Source of the DNA: Comamonadaceae bacterium
GTDB taxonomy: Bacteria; Pseudomonadota; Gammaproteobacteria; Burkholderiales; Burkholderiaceae_C
Assembly: GCA_027488985.1 (NCBI GenBank)
Contig: JAIYAR010000002.1
Coordinates: 1 to 64,000, forward strand
Length of the DNA stretch: 64,000 bases
Reading direction: 5' to 3'
Shown in pieces: positions 8,600-16,979 of the stretch. How positions within the stretch are numbered: the stretch's first letter is position 1; every line of letters starts with the position of its first letter. Below the pieces are notes generated by a model, which ran no database searches, was not told the DNA's origin, and saw only the letters and a program-made list of their open reading frames with translations. The translations under genes were made by a program, and so were the position numbers.

Positions 8600-9604
8600 A
8601 TGATTCGTTCTTCCCAATTCACCAAAGGCCTGCTGGCTTTGGCGATGGCTGCCGCCGGCTTTGGTGCCCAAGCCGCCGACAAGGTGACAGTGCAGCTCAA
8701 GTGGGTGCCTCAGGCCCAGTTTGCCGGCTACTACATGGCTGCGGCCAAGGGCTTCTACAAAGATGCCGGCCTGGACGTGACCATCAAACCAGGCGGACCA
8801 GACATTGCGCCCACCCAGGTGATTGCCGGCAAGCAAGCCGACATCGTGGTGGACTGGATGCCCTCTGCCCTGGCCGCCCGCGAAGCCGGTGTGCCTCTGG
8901 TGAACGTGGCCCAGGTGTTTAACCAGTCCGGCCTGATGCTGACCTGCAAAAAAGCCAGCGGCGTAGCCAGCCCCAAAGACTTCAAGGGCAAGACCCTGGG
9001 CGTCTGGTACGGTGGCAACGAGTACCCCTTCTTGAACTGGATGGGCAAGCTCGGCCTGAAGACCGACACCGACATCAAGATCCTGAAGCAAGGCTTCAAC
9101 GTGGACCCCTTGCTGCAAAACCAGGCTGCCTGTATCTCCACCATGATTTACAACGAGTACTGGCAAGTGGTGGACGCCGGTGTGAAGGAAAAAGACTTGG
9201 TTACTTTCTTCTATGAAAAAGAAGGCGTTGCCACGCTGGAAGACGGCCTCTATGTGCTCGAAGGCAATCTGAAAGATCCTGCATTCGTTGCCAAGATGGG
9301 CAAGTTCCTCAAAGCCACGCTCAAGGGCTGGGATGCTGCAGTTAAAGATCCTGAAGGCGCGGCCAAAGCCGTGGTTGCCGCCGATACCTCCGGCAGCGCC
9401 AGCCTGAAAGTGCAAAAGCGCCAGATGGAAAATGTGGCCAAGCTCATCACCAACTCAGGCACCAAGAAGATCGGCTACTTGGAGCCCGCGGCCTATGAGC
9501 GCACCGTCAAGGTGTTGTTGGCTGGTGGCAGCGATCCAGTGATCAAGAAAGACCCGGGCAAGGCTGCGTATTCGCACGCCATCTATGAAGCTGCCCAGAA
9601 GTGA
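8600..9604 (+). CDS. NMT1/THI5-like ABC transporter substrate-binding protein
   Basis: The 334-residue periplasmic protein has a classical signal peptide cleaved near AQAA-DKVTV (about residue 25). The mature part begins VQLKWVPQAQFAGYYMAA and continues KGFYKDAGLDVTIKPGG, the hallmark of the NMT1/THI5-like family that binds flat ring compounds such as pyrimidines and thiamine precursors. The conserved GKTLGVWYGGNEYPF loop is also present. It follows the two permease genes and precedes the RutR-like gene by 16 bases. Pyrimidine or hydantoin-type ligand specificity is an inference from family and neighbours. Confidence 0.88.
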   Translation: MIRSSQFTKGLLALAMAAAGFGAQAADKVTVQLKWVPQAQFAGYYMAAAKGFYKDAGLDVTIKPGGPDIAPTQVIAGKQADIVVDWMPSALAAREAGVPLVNVAQVFNQSGLMLTCKKASGVASPKDFKGKTLGVWYGGNEYPFLNWMGKLGLKTDTDIKILKQGFNVDPLLQNQAACISTMIYNEYWQVVDAGVKEKDLVTFFYEKEGVATLEDGLYVLEGNLKDPAFVAKMGKFLKATLKGWDAAVKDPEGAAKAVVAADTSGSASLKVQKRQMENVAKLITNSGTKKIGYLEPAAYERTVKVLLAGGSDPVIKKDPGKAAYSHAIYEAAQK

Positions 9605-9620
9605 TTGAATAATCGGCGAC

Positions 9621-10247
9621 ATGAATCACGTTGCCGAAGCTCCCAAGGGCCTCATTCGCAGGGCGAATGAGGCCCTTATTTTGTCAGCCGCTGAAAAGGT
9701 ATTCGCTCGGGCCGGTTTTGGTGGGGCGACCATGGCCGCTATTGCCGAGGCCAGTGGCCTGCCCAAGGCCAACTTGCACTACTACTTCGGCAGCAAAGAA
9801 GTGTTGTACCGCGCCGTATTGGCCCAAATCCTGAGCGACTGGCTGGTGCCCACGCATGGCATCACCGTCGATGCCGACCCGCGCACGGCGCTGGAGCAAT
9901 ACATACGAGCCAAGATGGAGCTCTCCGCCCAGCGGCCTGACGGCTCCAAGGTGTGGGCCAACGAGTTGTTGCACGGAGCGCCGGTGGTCAAAGAGCTGCT
10001 GGCTACCGACTTGCGCCAACTCACCCTTGAAAAAACCGCTGTCGTGCAAGCGTGGGTGGACTCCAAACGCATCGCCCCCGTGGACGGCATGCACCTCTTC
10101 TTCACCATCTGGGCTGCCACGCAAACTTATGCCGACTTTGACGTGCAGGTCTGCGCCGTGATGGGTCAGGACGTCCTCGGCGAGAAAGACTTTGAGCGTG
10201 CCACGACACATCTGGTGTCGTTCATTTTGCGGGGCTGCGGACTGTAG
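9621..10247 (+). CDS. rutR: RutR-like TetR-family transcriptional repressor
   Basis: The 208-residue protein has an N-terminal TetR helix-turn-helix (about 20-65: ATMAAIAEASGLPKANLHYYF) and a C-terminal ligand domain closely parallel to E. coli RutR, for example LYRAVLAQILSDWLVP, LLHGAPVVKELLATDL and the end segment IWAATQTYADFDVQV. RutR senses uracil/thymine and represses pyrimidine-use genes. Here the gene closes the ABC operon, and a matching operator lies in front of the first gene. Oddly, a perfect 15-bp hairpin followed by ATTTTG is embedded in codons 9-19, so it may be poorly transcribed relative to the transporter. Confidence 0.85.
   Translation: MNHVAEAPKGLIRRANEALILSAAEKVFARAGFGGATMAAIAEASGLPKANLHYYFGSKEVLYRAVLAQILSDWLVPTHGITVDADPRTALEQYIRAKMELSAQRPDGSKVWANELLHGAPVVKELLATDLRQLTLEKTAVVQAWVDSKRIAPVDGMHLFFTIWAATQTYADFDVQVCAVMGQDVLGEKDFERATTHLVSFILRGCGL
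9645..9682 (+). terminator. Terminator-like hairpin embedded in the rutR coding start
   Basis: Positions 9645-9659 (AAGGGCCTCATTCGC) and 9663-9677 (GCGAATGAGGCCCTT) are perfect 15-base inverted arms around a 3-base loop, followed directly by ATTTTG. It lies 40 bases after the binding-protein stop codon and inside codons 9-19 of rutR. The short U-run makes termination partial at best. Confidence 0.6.
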
Positions 10248-10260
10248 GTTTTGGTCAAAT

Positions 10261-10297
10261 GAGCTGCTCGCGCTCATAGAATATGCGCCAGCAGCTC
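10261..10297. repeat. Dispersed intergenic palindrome, copy 1
   Basis: Arms GAGCTGCTCGCGC and GCGCCAGCAGCTC (one mismatch) flank TCATAGAATAT. The copy lies between the convergent rutR and amidohydrolase genes. The same core (GCGC-N2-TATnnNATATGCGC type) recurs near 11480, 18547, 26722, 33220 and 51813. Confidence 0.8.
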
Positions 10298-10341
10298 CTG
10301 TTTTTGTAGCGAATGTACTTTTGTAAAAGCGGATGAGGCAG

Positions 10342-11367
10342 CTAAGGTTTTGTATCCACAGTCTCAGGTAGACCAAACAAACGCACTGCATTGCGATAGG
10401 CGACCTTTTCTGCTGTTGCCGGACTGAGCTTCGCCAGTACCGCTTCACGGGTAGCGGTAACGACTTGGTCGTACTGCTCCCAGGAAACCACATCATCAAT
10501 CGAAAGCATGAACCGGTCAGGAAAATCCTCGACCAGTTGAAGCCAATCCGGCTTGATGTCTGCTTTGCGGAAGGTACTGCTGGCCCAGTAAATCATGCGC
10601 CGCGGGTCCTTCCTGCTTTCGTTTTCTCCCTGCGGGCTGCTGCGATATCCGAGGTCACAGTACACGTTGCTGTGCTTCCGGAAGAACGGACGGATGTCAT
10701 CGGCGACCGTGATTTTTCCGCAATGCGACAAAACGACATTGGCCTTCGGAAAGGCGTCCAACAGCTCGCTCAGCTGCGCTACCGACTCAGGATGCCACTC
10801 CATGTGCATGGGCACAGGTACGTTGTAGCGTGCGGCCAGCGTCATCACTTCTTTGAAAAAGTGAGCGTTTGTCGGCAAACGCCTGCGCCGCATGGGTTCC
10901 ATACTGGAGTTCTCGGCATTGGGGAAGAACTCCACAAAAGACCTGCGGTCTTGTTTGAGCAAATCATTCATGCGTTCCAATGCCGCGACAGCCCACAAGT
11001 TGGCGGGGTCGGTGAAGAAGGCAGCGCCATCTCTGCGCTCACCACTGAACGTTTCGGGTCCGCCTACACCAGCCACAAATCGGTCCTTGAGCTCAAACTT
11101 GAGCTCCGAATCCCGCGCCCAAGGGTTCTTGGCACCGGGACTACCAGCAGCGCCCCCTGCACCTTGTGCCCCCGCACTGACAACCCATCGGACGTGGTGC
11201 TTGTCCATCCGTGCACGCAAATCTTCGGGAGTCATGAACGCCATGTAGTGGAAATGGACGTCCGCGATCGGCAGGGTGCTGACATCGCGCGCCTCTTGTT
11301 GCGCAAGCGCCGGGGCACACATCCAAGCGCACAGCGTTGTGCTTATCCAAGCTTGCCAAAAAGTCAT
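10342..11367 (-). CDS. Secreted amidohydrolase (amidohydrolase 2 / TIM-barrel metal-dependent hydrolase)
   Basis: The ATG at 11367 gives 341 residues and is preceded by a good ribosome site (agagggag); the frame extends further but without support. A signal peptide is clear (MTFWQAWISTTLCAWMCAPALAQ). The mature protein shows the metal motif VHFHY early, then VPMHMEWH, VVLSHCGK and a late aspartate in MLSIDDV, the ligand set of the amidohydrolase-2 (ACMSD-like) superfamily. Most members are cytosolic, so the export signal is unusual. The gene is monocistronic, bounded by repeat copies on both sides. The substrate is unknown. Confidence 0.78.
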   Translation of the reverse strand: MTFWQAWISTTLCAWMCAPALAQQEARDVSTLPIADVHFHYMAFMTPEDLRARMDKHHVRWVVSAGAQGAGGAAGSPGAKNPWARDSELKFELKDRFVAGVGGPETFSGERRDGAAFFTDPANLWAVAALERMNDLLKQDRRSFVEFFPNAENSSMEPMRRRRLPTNAHFFKEVMTLAARYNVPVPMHMEWHPESVAQLSELLDAFPKANVVLSHCGKITVADDIRPFFRKHSNVYCDLGYRSSPQGENESRKDPRRMIYWASSTFRKADIKPDWLQLVEDFPDRFMLSIDDVVSWEQYDQVVTATREAVLAKLSPATAEKVAYRNAVRLFGLPETVDTKP

Positions 11368-11479
11368 TCTGAGAGCTCCCTCTGGTGTTCGACGCGCGCG
11401 AAGTTTTGTCCGCCGGTCGCGTGCTGTCAAGACACAGGCTGAAAGCCGCAACGATGCAGCATGTGGTGCATAACAAAAA

Positions 11480-11516
11480 GAGCCGCCAGCGCAAGTGTTA
11501 TTTGCGCGAGCAGCTC
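11480..11516. repeat. Dispersed intergenic palindrome, copy 2
   Basis: Arms GAGCCGCCAGCGCAA and TTGCGCGAGCAGCTC with a 7-base loop; two mismatches. It belongs to the same family as the other copies but with a divergent loop. It lies between the amidohydrolase and cysA genes. Confidence 0.7.
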
Positions 11517-11529
11517 CTCAATGTATAGC

Positions 11530-11553
11530 AAACAAAGCCGCCCCAAGGGGCGG
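11530..11553 (-). terminator. Rho-independent terminator of the sulfate ABC operon
   Basis: On the minus strand the stem CCGCCCC-TT-GGGGCGG is followed by CTTTGTTTGC. It lies about 12 bases after the cysA stop codon, in the right orientation to end the sbp-cysTWA transcript. Confidence 0.65.
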
Positions 11554-11565
11554 AGCATCCCGGGC

Positions 11566-12657
11566 CTAGGCGGTAAACACCCGCGCCTTGCGCGGCGTCA
11601 GGACCACGACATCACCGTCTTTGAGTTCCAGCGCCTTATATTCCTGCGCGCCGATCTGGGCCTCAATGATGTCGCCGCTGCCAGCTGCACTGCGGTCTTC
11701 GGGCAGCAGCTCGAGGCGGGCAATTGGACCGACCACAATGGCGCGCACCAGCTTGGCGACGATGCCACCTGCAGGCTGGCCTGCCTTGTAGGGCTGCACA
11801 TCCAGGTCGTGGGGGCGCACATAGGCAAAGGCTTTGGCGTTCTGCGCTTCGCTGTGCTCGGGGCTGGCCAGGCGCACGCCATGGTGGTCTTCACCGATCA
11901 GCATTTCGCCTTCGTGGGCACGGCCGTGGAACAGGTTCACATCGCCCAAGAAACCGTAGACAAACGGGCTGGCAGGGTGGTCCCACACTTGCTGGGGCGA
12001 GCCGATCTGTTCGACTTTGCCGCTGTTCATCAGCACCACGCGGTCGGCCACTTCCAGAGCTTCTTCCTGGTCGTGGGTCACGAAGATGCTGGTCACATGC
12101 AAGTCGTCATGCAGACGGCGCAGCCAGCGGCGCAGTTCCTTGCGCACCTTAGCGTCGAGCGCGCCGAAGGGCTCATCCAGCAGCAGCACTTTGGGTTCCA
12201 CGGCCAATGCACGGGCCAAGGCAATGCGCTGACGTTGACCACCGGACAGCTGCGCTGGATAGCGGTCTGCTAGCCAGTCCAACTGAACCAGGCTCAGCAG
12301 TTTGTGCACTTTTTCTTTGATGACTGTCTCGCTGGGGCGCAGGGCACGCGGCTTCATGCGTAAACCGAAGGCAACGTTGTCAAACACGGTCATGTGGCGG
12401 AACAGAGCGTAGTGCTGGAACACAAAGCCGACATTGCGCTCGCGCACATGGACGTCGGTGGTGTCTTCGCCGCTGAAAAGGATGTTGCCGTGGTCAGCGG
12501 TCTCCAAGCCGGCGATGATGCGCAGCAGCGTGGTTTTGCCGCAGCCGGATGGGCCGAGCAGGGCCACGAGTTCGCCGGACTCGATGTCCAGGTTCACGTC
12601 CTGCAGCGCCTTGAAGGTGCCGAAGTCTTTGCTGACGTTGCGGATTGCAATGCTCAT
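11566..12657 (-). CDS. cysA: CysA, sulfate/thiosulfate ABC transporter ATPase
   Basis: The ATG at 12657 ([15 protein letters not shown]) gives 363 residues; the frame is open further upstream but overlaps cysW. Walker A is GPSGCGKTT, the signature is [15 protein letters not shown], Walker B is [14 protein letters not shown] and the switch is [11 protein letters not shown]-terminal TOBE-like regulatory domain follows (about 240-363). These match CysA of the sulfate permease. It is the last gene of the sbp-cysT-cysW-cysA operon, 23 bases after cysW, with a terminator directly behind it. Confidence 0.95.
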   Translation of the reverse strand: MSIAIRNVSKDFGTFKALQDVNLDIESGELVALLGPSGCGKTTLLRIIAGLETADHGNILFSGEDTTDVHVRERNVGFVFQHYALFRHMTVFDNVAFGLRMKPRALRPSETVIKEKVHKLLSLVQLDWLADRYPAQLSGGQRQRIALARALAVEPKVLLLDEPFGALDAKVRKELRRWLRRLHDDLHVTSIFVTHDQEEALEVADRVVLMNSGKVEQIGSPQQVWDHPASPFVYGFLGDVNLFHGRAHEGEMLIGEDHHGVRLASPEHSEAQNAKAFAYVRPHDLDVQPYKAGQPAGGIVAKLVRAIVVGPIARLELLPEDRSAAGSGDIIEAQIGAQEYKALELKDGDVVVLTPRKARVFTA

Positions 12658-12680
12658 GATGATTTTCTCAATTCGATTTT

Positions 12681-13568
12681 TCAGGCCGTGGGGCGCTCGG
12701 GGGGGAGTTCGGCGGCTGCCTTCTGGTCGCGCTCGAACTGCCACTCCACAAATGATTTGATGACCAGCGTCACCAGGGCCAGCAAGGCCAAGAGGCTGGC
12801 CACCGCAAACGCTGCGACCGACTGGTATTCGTTGTACAAAATCTCGACGTGCAAAGGCATGGTGTTGGTCTGGCCACGGATGTGCCCGGACACCACCGAC
12901 ACCGCACCGAACTCGCCCATGGCGCGTGCGTTGCACAAGATGACGCCGTAAATCAGGCCCCATTTGATGTTGGGTAGCGTCACATGCCAGAAGGTTTGCC
13001 ATCCGCTGGCGCCCAGCACTTGAGCCGCCTGCTCTTCGTCGGTGCCTTGGGCCTGCATCAACGGAATCAACTCCCTCGCGATGAAGGGGACGGTGACAAA
13101 GATAGTCGCCAGCACGATGCCGGGTACGGCAAAGATGATCTTGATGTCATTCGCCTGCAACCAGGGGCCGAACCAGCCGTGCGCACCGAACATCAATACA
13201 TAGATCAAGCCTGCTACCACGGGAGACACTGAAAACGGCAGGTCCACCAAAGTCGTCAGGAATGCTTTGCCCCTGAATTCGTACTTGGCAATGCACCAGG
13301 CGGCTGCAACGCCGAACACCAGATTCATGGGCACCGAAATGGCGGCAATCAACAGGGTCAGGCGAATGGCGCTCCAGGCGTCGGGCTCTTTCAAGGCCAG
13401 CAGGAACTCTTCGCCCCCTTTGCGCAGGGCTTCGGTAAACACGGCGGCCAAAGGCAGCACGAGAAACAAAAAGATAAAGCCCAACGCCACAGAAATCAGC
13501 GTCCACTTGACCCACGCGGGCTCGGTGGTGCCGGCGCGGTCGTTGCGGATAGTGCGTGTGTTACTCAT
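12681..13568 (-). CDS. cysW: CysW, sulfate ABC transporter permease
   Basis: The 295-residue inner-membrane permease begins with a hydrophilic tail and a first helix at about 23-45. The family pattern [20 protein letters not shown] and the EAA loop [22 protein letters not shown] are present, as is the CysW-typical [20 protein letters not shown]. It forms the sulfate channel with CysT. The gene starts 2 bases after the cysT stop codon. Confidence 0.95.
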   Translation of the reverse strand: MSNTRTIRNDRAGTTEPAWVKWTLISVALGFIFLFLVLPLAAVFTEALRKGGEEFLLALKEPDAWSAIRLTLLIAAISVPMNLVFGVAAAWCIAKYEFRGKAFLTTLVDLPFSVSPVVAGLIYVLMFGAHGWFGPWLQANDIKIIFAVPGIVLATIFVTVPFIARELIPLMQAQGTDEEQAAQVLGASGWQTFWHVTLPNIKWGLIYGVILCNARAMGEFGAVSVVSGHIRGQTNTMPLHVEILYNEYQSVAAFAVASLLALLALVTLVIKSFVEWQFERDQKAAAELPPERPTA

Positions 13569-13570
13569 GG

Positions 13571-14428
13571 TCAGGCGCCCCCACGTTTGCGCTGCCAGGC
13601 TTGCAGTGCGTTGATGACCATCAGCATCACAAAGGATGCCAGCAGCATGACGGTGGCTACAGCGGTCGCACCGGCATAGTCGTATTGCTCCAGCTTCCCG
13701 ATGATGATGAGCGGGGTGATTTCAGAAATCATGGGCATATTGCCGGCGATAAAGATGACCGAACCGTACTCACCGACACCCCGGGCAAACGCCATGGCAA
13801 AGCCGGTCAGCAAGGCGGGTGCGATGGTCGGGAAAATGACATAGCGGAAGGTCTGCCACCGGGTGGCACCCAGGCAAGTGGCGGCTTCTTCGAGTTCTTT
13901 TTCTGCGTCTTCCAGAACCGGCTGCACCGTGCGGACCACAAAAGGCAGGCCAATGAAAATCAGGGCGATCACCACACCATTGCGGTTGAAGGCGAGTTGG
14001 ATACCGTAGGGCTCCAGCAAGCTGCCGATCCAGCCATTGCCGGCCAGCAAGGCGGTCAGCGAAATGCCAGCCACTGCAGTAGGCAGCGCGAAGGGCAGGT
14101 CCACCAGCGCGTCGATGATGCGTTTGCCTGGGAACTGGTAGCGCACCAGCACCCAAGCCACCAACAAACCGAAGAAGGCGTTGAAAAGCGCAGCGAGAAA
14201 CGATGCGCCGAAAGTCAATTGGTAAGAGGCGATGACCCGTGGGCTGGCCACTGCGCTGACAAACTGGTCCCAAGTCAGGGTGAAGGTTTTGAAGATCAGT
14301 GCCGTAAGTGGCAACAACACAATCAAAGCGAGATAAAACAGGGTGTAGCCCAGCGTCAGCCGGAAGCCGGGCAACACCCGTTTGGGCGCCCGCTTCTGGG
14401 CGGGCGCCTGCAGAACAGCAGCAGTCAT
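13571..14428 (-). CDS. cysT: CysT (CysU), sulfate ABC transporter permease
   Basis: The 285-residue permease has six predicted helices starting at about residue 25. Diagnostic segments are [20 protein letters not shown], the EAA loop [20 protein letters not shown] and [19 protein letters not shown]. It is the CysW partner of the sulfate/thiosulfate importer. Its ATG (14428) directly abuts the TAA stop of the binding-protein gene upstream. Confidence 0.95.
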   Translation of the reverse strand: MTAAVLQAPAQKRAPKRVLPGFRLTLGYTLFYLALIVLLPLTALIFKTFTLTWDQFVSAVASPRVIASYQLTFGASFLAALFNAFFGLLVAWVLVRYQFPGKRIIDALVDLPFALPTAVAGISLTALLAGNGWIGSLLEPYGIQLAFNRNGVVIALIFIGLPFVVRTVQPVLEDAEKELEEAATCLGATRWQTFRYVIFPTIAPALLTGFAMAFARGVGEYGSVIFIAGNMPMISEITPLIIIGKLEQYDYAGATAVATVMLLASFVMLMVINALQAWQRKRGGA

Positions 14429-15430
14429 TTACTTGACGGTATAGAGCTTGTCGAACTGGCCGCCATCGTTGAAGTGCACTTTTTGCGCTTCAGCGAAGGA
14501 GCCGAAGAATTCTTCTGCGCGGAACAAGGTGATCGGCTTGAAGGTGCTGGCGTACTTTTTCAGGATGGCCGGGTTGCTGGGCCGGATGGCGTGTTGGGCA
14601 GCAATTTCCTGGCCTTCATCGGTGTAGAGGAAGTTCAGGTAGGCGCGGGCTTGCTCAGCGGTGCCTTTTTTAGCTACGGTGCGTTCGACCACAGCGACGG
14701 GGTTCTCCGCCACGATGGAGATGCCGGGGTGCACCGCATCGACCTTGCCGGCGCCAAACTCTTTGTCCACCGAGACGACTTCGGATTCAAAGGTGATCAG
14801 CACATCGCCGATGTTGCGTTGCAGGAAGATGGTGGTCGCATCACGACCGCCTTTGGCCAGAACAGGCACGTTTTTGTAGAGCTTGCTCACAAAATCGGCT
14901 GCTTGTGCATCGGTGCCGCCTTTCTTGCGCACCTGGCCCCAAGCAGCCAGATAGGCCATGCGGCCGTTGCCGCCGGTCTTGGGGTTCACCACAATCACTT
15001 GCACGCCGGGCTTGACCAGGTCATCCCAGTCCTTGATGCCCTTGGGGTTGCCATTGCGCACCAGGAACAACATGGTGGAGCTGGTGGGCGCTGCGTTGCT
15101 GGGGAATTTCTTGGCCCAGTCCTTGGCCACAACACCGGTGCCGGCCAGGAAGTCCACGTCCGTGGTGGTGTTCATGGTGACTACGTCAGCATCCAGGCCG
15201 TCATTCACTGCACGGGCCTGGGCGCTGGAGCCGGCGTGGCTCTGGTCAATCTTGATGTCTTTGCCGGTGGTTTTCTTGTAGTTGGCAATGAAGGCGGTGT
15301 TGATGTCCTTGTAGAACTCGCGCGATACGTCATACGACACATTGAGCAAAGATGTCTGGGCTGCTACCAAATTGCTAGCTGTCAGCGCAAGTGCGGCGAA
15401 CGCTAGAGTCGTTTTTTGTTTGAAATTCAT
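14429..15430 (-). CDS. sbp: Sulfate-binding periplasmic protein (first paralogue)
   Basis: The ATG at 15430 gives 333 residues with a standard signal peptide (MNFKQKTTLAFAALALTASNL, cleaved near VAA-QTS). The mature protein starts LLNVSYDVSREFYKDINTAF and contains IDQSHAGSSAQARAVNDGL, the sulfate-pocket segment of Sbp, and later [16 protein letters not shown] and NPKTGGNGRMAYLAAWG. It is the first gene of the cys operon. A second, diverged paralogue lies at 33261-34271. Its promoter region carries a 38-bp element shared with another gene in the window. Confidence 0.95.
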   Translation of the reverse strand: MNFKQKTTLAFAALALTASNLVAAQTSLLNVSYDVSREFYKDINTAFIANYKKTTGKDIKIDQSHAGSSAQARAVNDGLDADVVTMNTTTDVDFLAGTGVVAKDWAKKFPSNAAPTSSTMLFLVRNGNPKGIKDWDDLVKPGVQVIVVNPKTGGNGRMAYLAAWGQVRKKGGTDAQAADFVSKLYKNVPVLAKGGRDATTIFLQRNIGDVLITFESEVVSVDKEFGAGKVDAVHPGISIVAENPVAVVERTVAKKGTAEQARAYLNFLYTDEGQEIAAQHAIRPSNPAILKKYASTFKPITLFRAEEFFGSFAEAQKVHFNDGGQFDKLYTVK

Positions 15431-15505
15431 GTCGGCTCCAAATGTTAAGTTGGCCGCTGAGGTGCGACCGCTGAGTCGGTGAAACCCGATTTTGGGGATG
15501 AGGGG

Positions 15506-15543
15506 TGCAAACCACAACGAATACTTCGTTGTTTGTTTATGCG
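15506..15543 (-). promoter_or_regulatory. Shared promoter element with 17-bp palindrome upstream of sbp
   Basis: The segment contains the perfect palindrome CAACGAA-TAC-TTCGTTG (15515-15531) followed by TTTGTTTATGCG. It matches the element at 32221-32258 almost base for base. It lies 76-113 bases upstream of the sbp start codon, where a LysR-type activator of sulfate genes such as CysB would be expected. The identity of the regulator is inferred. Confidence 0.65.
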
Positions 15544-15549
15544 AAAACG

Positions 15550-15561
15550 CATCTATAGATG
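15550..15561. promoter_or_regulatory. Palindrome CATCTATAGATG upstream of sbp
   Basis: This perfect 12-base palindrome lies about 120 bases before the sbp start. A near-identical palindrome (CATCTGTAGATG) lies about 100 bases before the second sulfate-binding-protein gene. It may be a second regulator site. Confidence 0.4.
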
Positions 15562-15586
15562 GCATAACTGCCACCCAGAATGGTTA

Positions 15587-16435
15587 TTAGCGTGCCCGTG
15601 CTTCGGAGCGGCCCAGTGTCCAGTTCAGGCCTATGCCTGCTGAGGTGCCCGTGGTGCGAAGGTGCAGCGGGCTGGCTGTGTTCGCATTGCCGGCATAACT
15701 TTCGCCTCTCAGAAACCCGAACACCCTTACATCCGGCGACAAGGCGCGTGAGGCGCTGAGGCTCAGGCGCGCAGCAATCAAGCCGCTCTCGGCCTCGTAG
15801 GCTGGCCGTGCTGCGGTGGCGTATTCGGCAGGCACACTGTAGAAGTAGCGGTTCAGTCGGGCGTCGCCCCAGATCAGGCTGGCCCCCGTGGAAAACCGCC
15901 ACGCGGAGCCGGGTGCCCGGGTTTCCCAGATCACCTCCGGTTCCGCAGCCCAGCCCTGGCTGCGCACGCCGTTGCGCAATTCCAGCACGCTGCGCAGCGG
16001 CAACTCCAGTCGCACCTCGCTGGACGCACTGGGCCGTGCCAATATGGTTTTCAGTCGCGGGCCGAACTCCACTAGGGTACCGAGGTCGGGCATGTCTTTG
16101 CGGGCTGCAATGTCGTTGGAACTCGCCGGCAGCGAGGCGGCAAAGCCAATGTCGAACTCGGTGTCTTCGGTGTGCACCAGTCGCGCACCGACGTTGCCCC
16201 GTTCTGCGCGGAACACCTCTCCCCGGTAAATCACCACAGGTAACACCGCAGCCAGACCGCTACGTTCGATGGAGGCAGGGTAAGCGGGTGTGGTGACTGT
16301 GCCTGCGAAAACCCCGATTTCCCAAAGCGGCAAGCCGGCTTCCGTGGTGTTCTGGGCGCTTGCAGCGGTGTTCAAGCCGAGCGCGAGTCCTGCGATCAGT
16401 GCGGGCAAGGTGGCAAGAGGTAGGGCGCGCAGCAT
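15587..16435 (-). CDS. MipA/OmpV-family outer membrane protein
   Basis: From ATG 16435 the product has 282 residues; a GTG at 16450, next to the upstream stop codon, is an alternative start. A signal peptide ends near AASAQ. The mature part is rich in alternating beta-strand patterns (VVIYRGEVFRAERGNVGARL, EVRLELPLRSVLELR) and ends with GIGLNWTLGRSEARAR, a strand-like C-terminus. The start LWEIGVFAGTVTTPAYP matches the MipA/OmpV scaffold family. Its physiological role here is unknown. It is encoded directly after a CopD-like gene on the same strand. Confidence 0.75.
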   Translation of the reverse strand: MLRALPLATLPALIAGLALGLNTAASAQNTTEAGLPLWEIGVFAGTVTTPAYPASIERSGLAAVLPVVIYRGEVFRAERGNVGARLVHTEDTEFDIGFAASLPASSNDIAARKDMPDLGTLVEFGPRLKTILARPSASSEVRLELPLRSVLELRNGVRSQGWAAEPEVIWETRAPGSAWRFSTGASLIWGDARLNRYFYSVPAEYATAARPAYEAESGLIAARLSLSASRALSPDVRVFGFLRGESYAGNANTASPLHLRTTGTSAGIGLNWTLGRSEARAR

Positions 16436-16450
16436 GGCAGTGAACGGCAC

Positions 16451-16921
16451 TCAGTTCAAGAGCTTGACGGCTGCAATCGCGGCCCAGCCGAGTACGAAGT
16501 TGGTCACCATCAGCATGTGGATCTGCCCCGCTGCTTTGGCAGCGACCGGCCATTGGGCGGCAGCTACGGCACGTCGGAACTTGCCAAAACCTGCGAAGTA
16601 GATGTGCCCGAAAATCAGAAACATCAGCCCGCCAAGTGCGGTCATCACGGTCCAGCCTAGGGGCACCACGGCGTGGCCGGTGGCTTCACGCGCGGCCTTC
16701 ATAGCGCCGCCGAACATGTAGCCGCCTGTGGCCAGCAAGACCACGATTGCGATGAGCACCGCCACAAAGAAACGCTGCCACACGGCAGCCATCAACACCG
16801 CCCGGGGTTGCGCTTCCATGACCGAGAGGGTGGCCGGGCGCAGGGCGATCAGCATGAAGGTCATGCCTCCCATCCAGACGATGGCGGCAATCAGGTGCAG
16901 GAGTTTGGCAATGTCGTACAT
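16451..16921 (-). CDS. CopD-like four-helix membrane protein
   Basis: The ATG at 16921 gives 156 residues (MYDIAKLLHLIAAIVWMGGM). Four hydrophobic helices lie at about 5-25, 43-67, 85-107 and 128-150. Conserved histidines in LLHLIAAIVWMGG, FGHIYFAG and IHMLMVTNF resemble the CopD copper-uptake / DUF2269-type membrane family, where histidines bind haem or copper. A link to copper is not proven; the copper operon is 5 kb away. The stop codon abuts the MipA-like gene. Confidence 0.7.
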   Translation of the reverse strand: MYDIAKLLHLIAAIVWMGGMTFMLIALRPATLSVMEAQPRAVLMAAVWQRFFVAVLIAIVVLLATGGYMFGGAMKAAREATGHAVVPLGWTVMTALGGLMFLIFGHIYFAGFGKFRRAVAAAQWPVAAKAAGQIHMLMVTNFVLGWAAIAAVKLLN

Positions 16922-16979
16922 GCAGTCTTTCAGTGGATGAGTGAGGGCGCATTGTCCACGGGCTTGTGACAAAAGAATC

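Noticed and set aside
13556..15406. 616-codon plus-strand frame opposite cysT and sbp
   Set aside because: It is an antisense shadow of the sulfate operon genes, which have clear family signatures on the minus strand.
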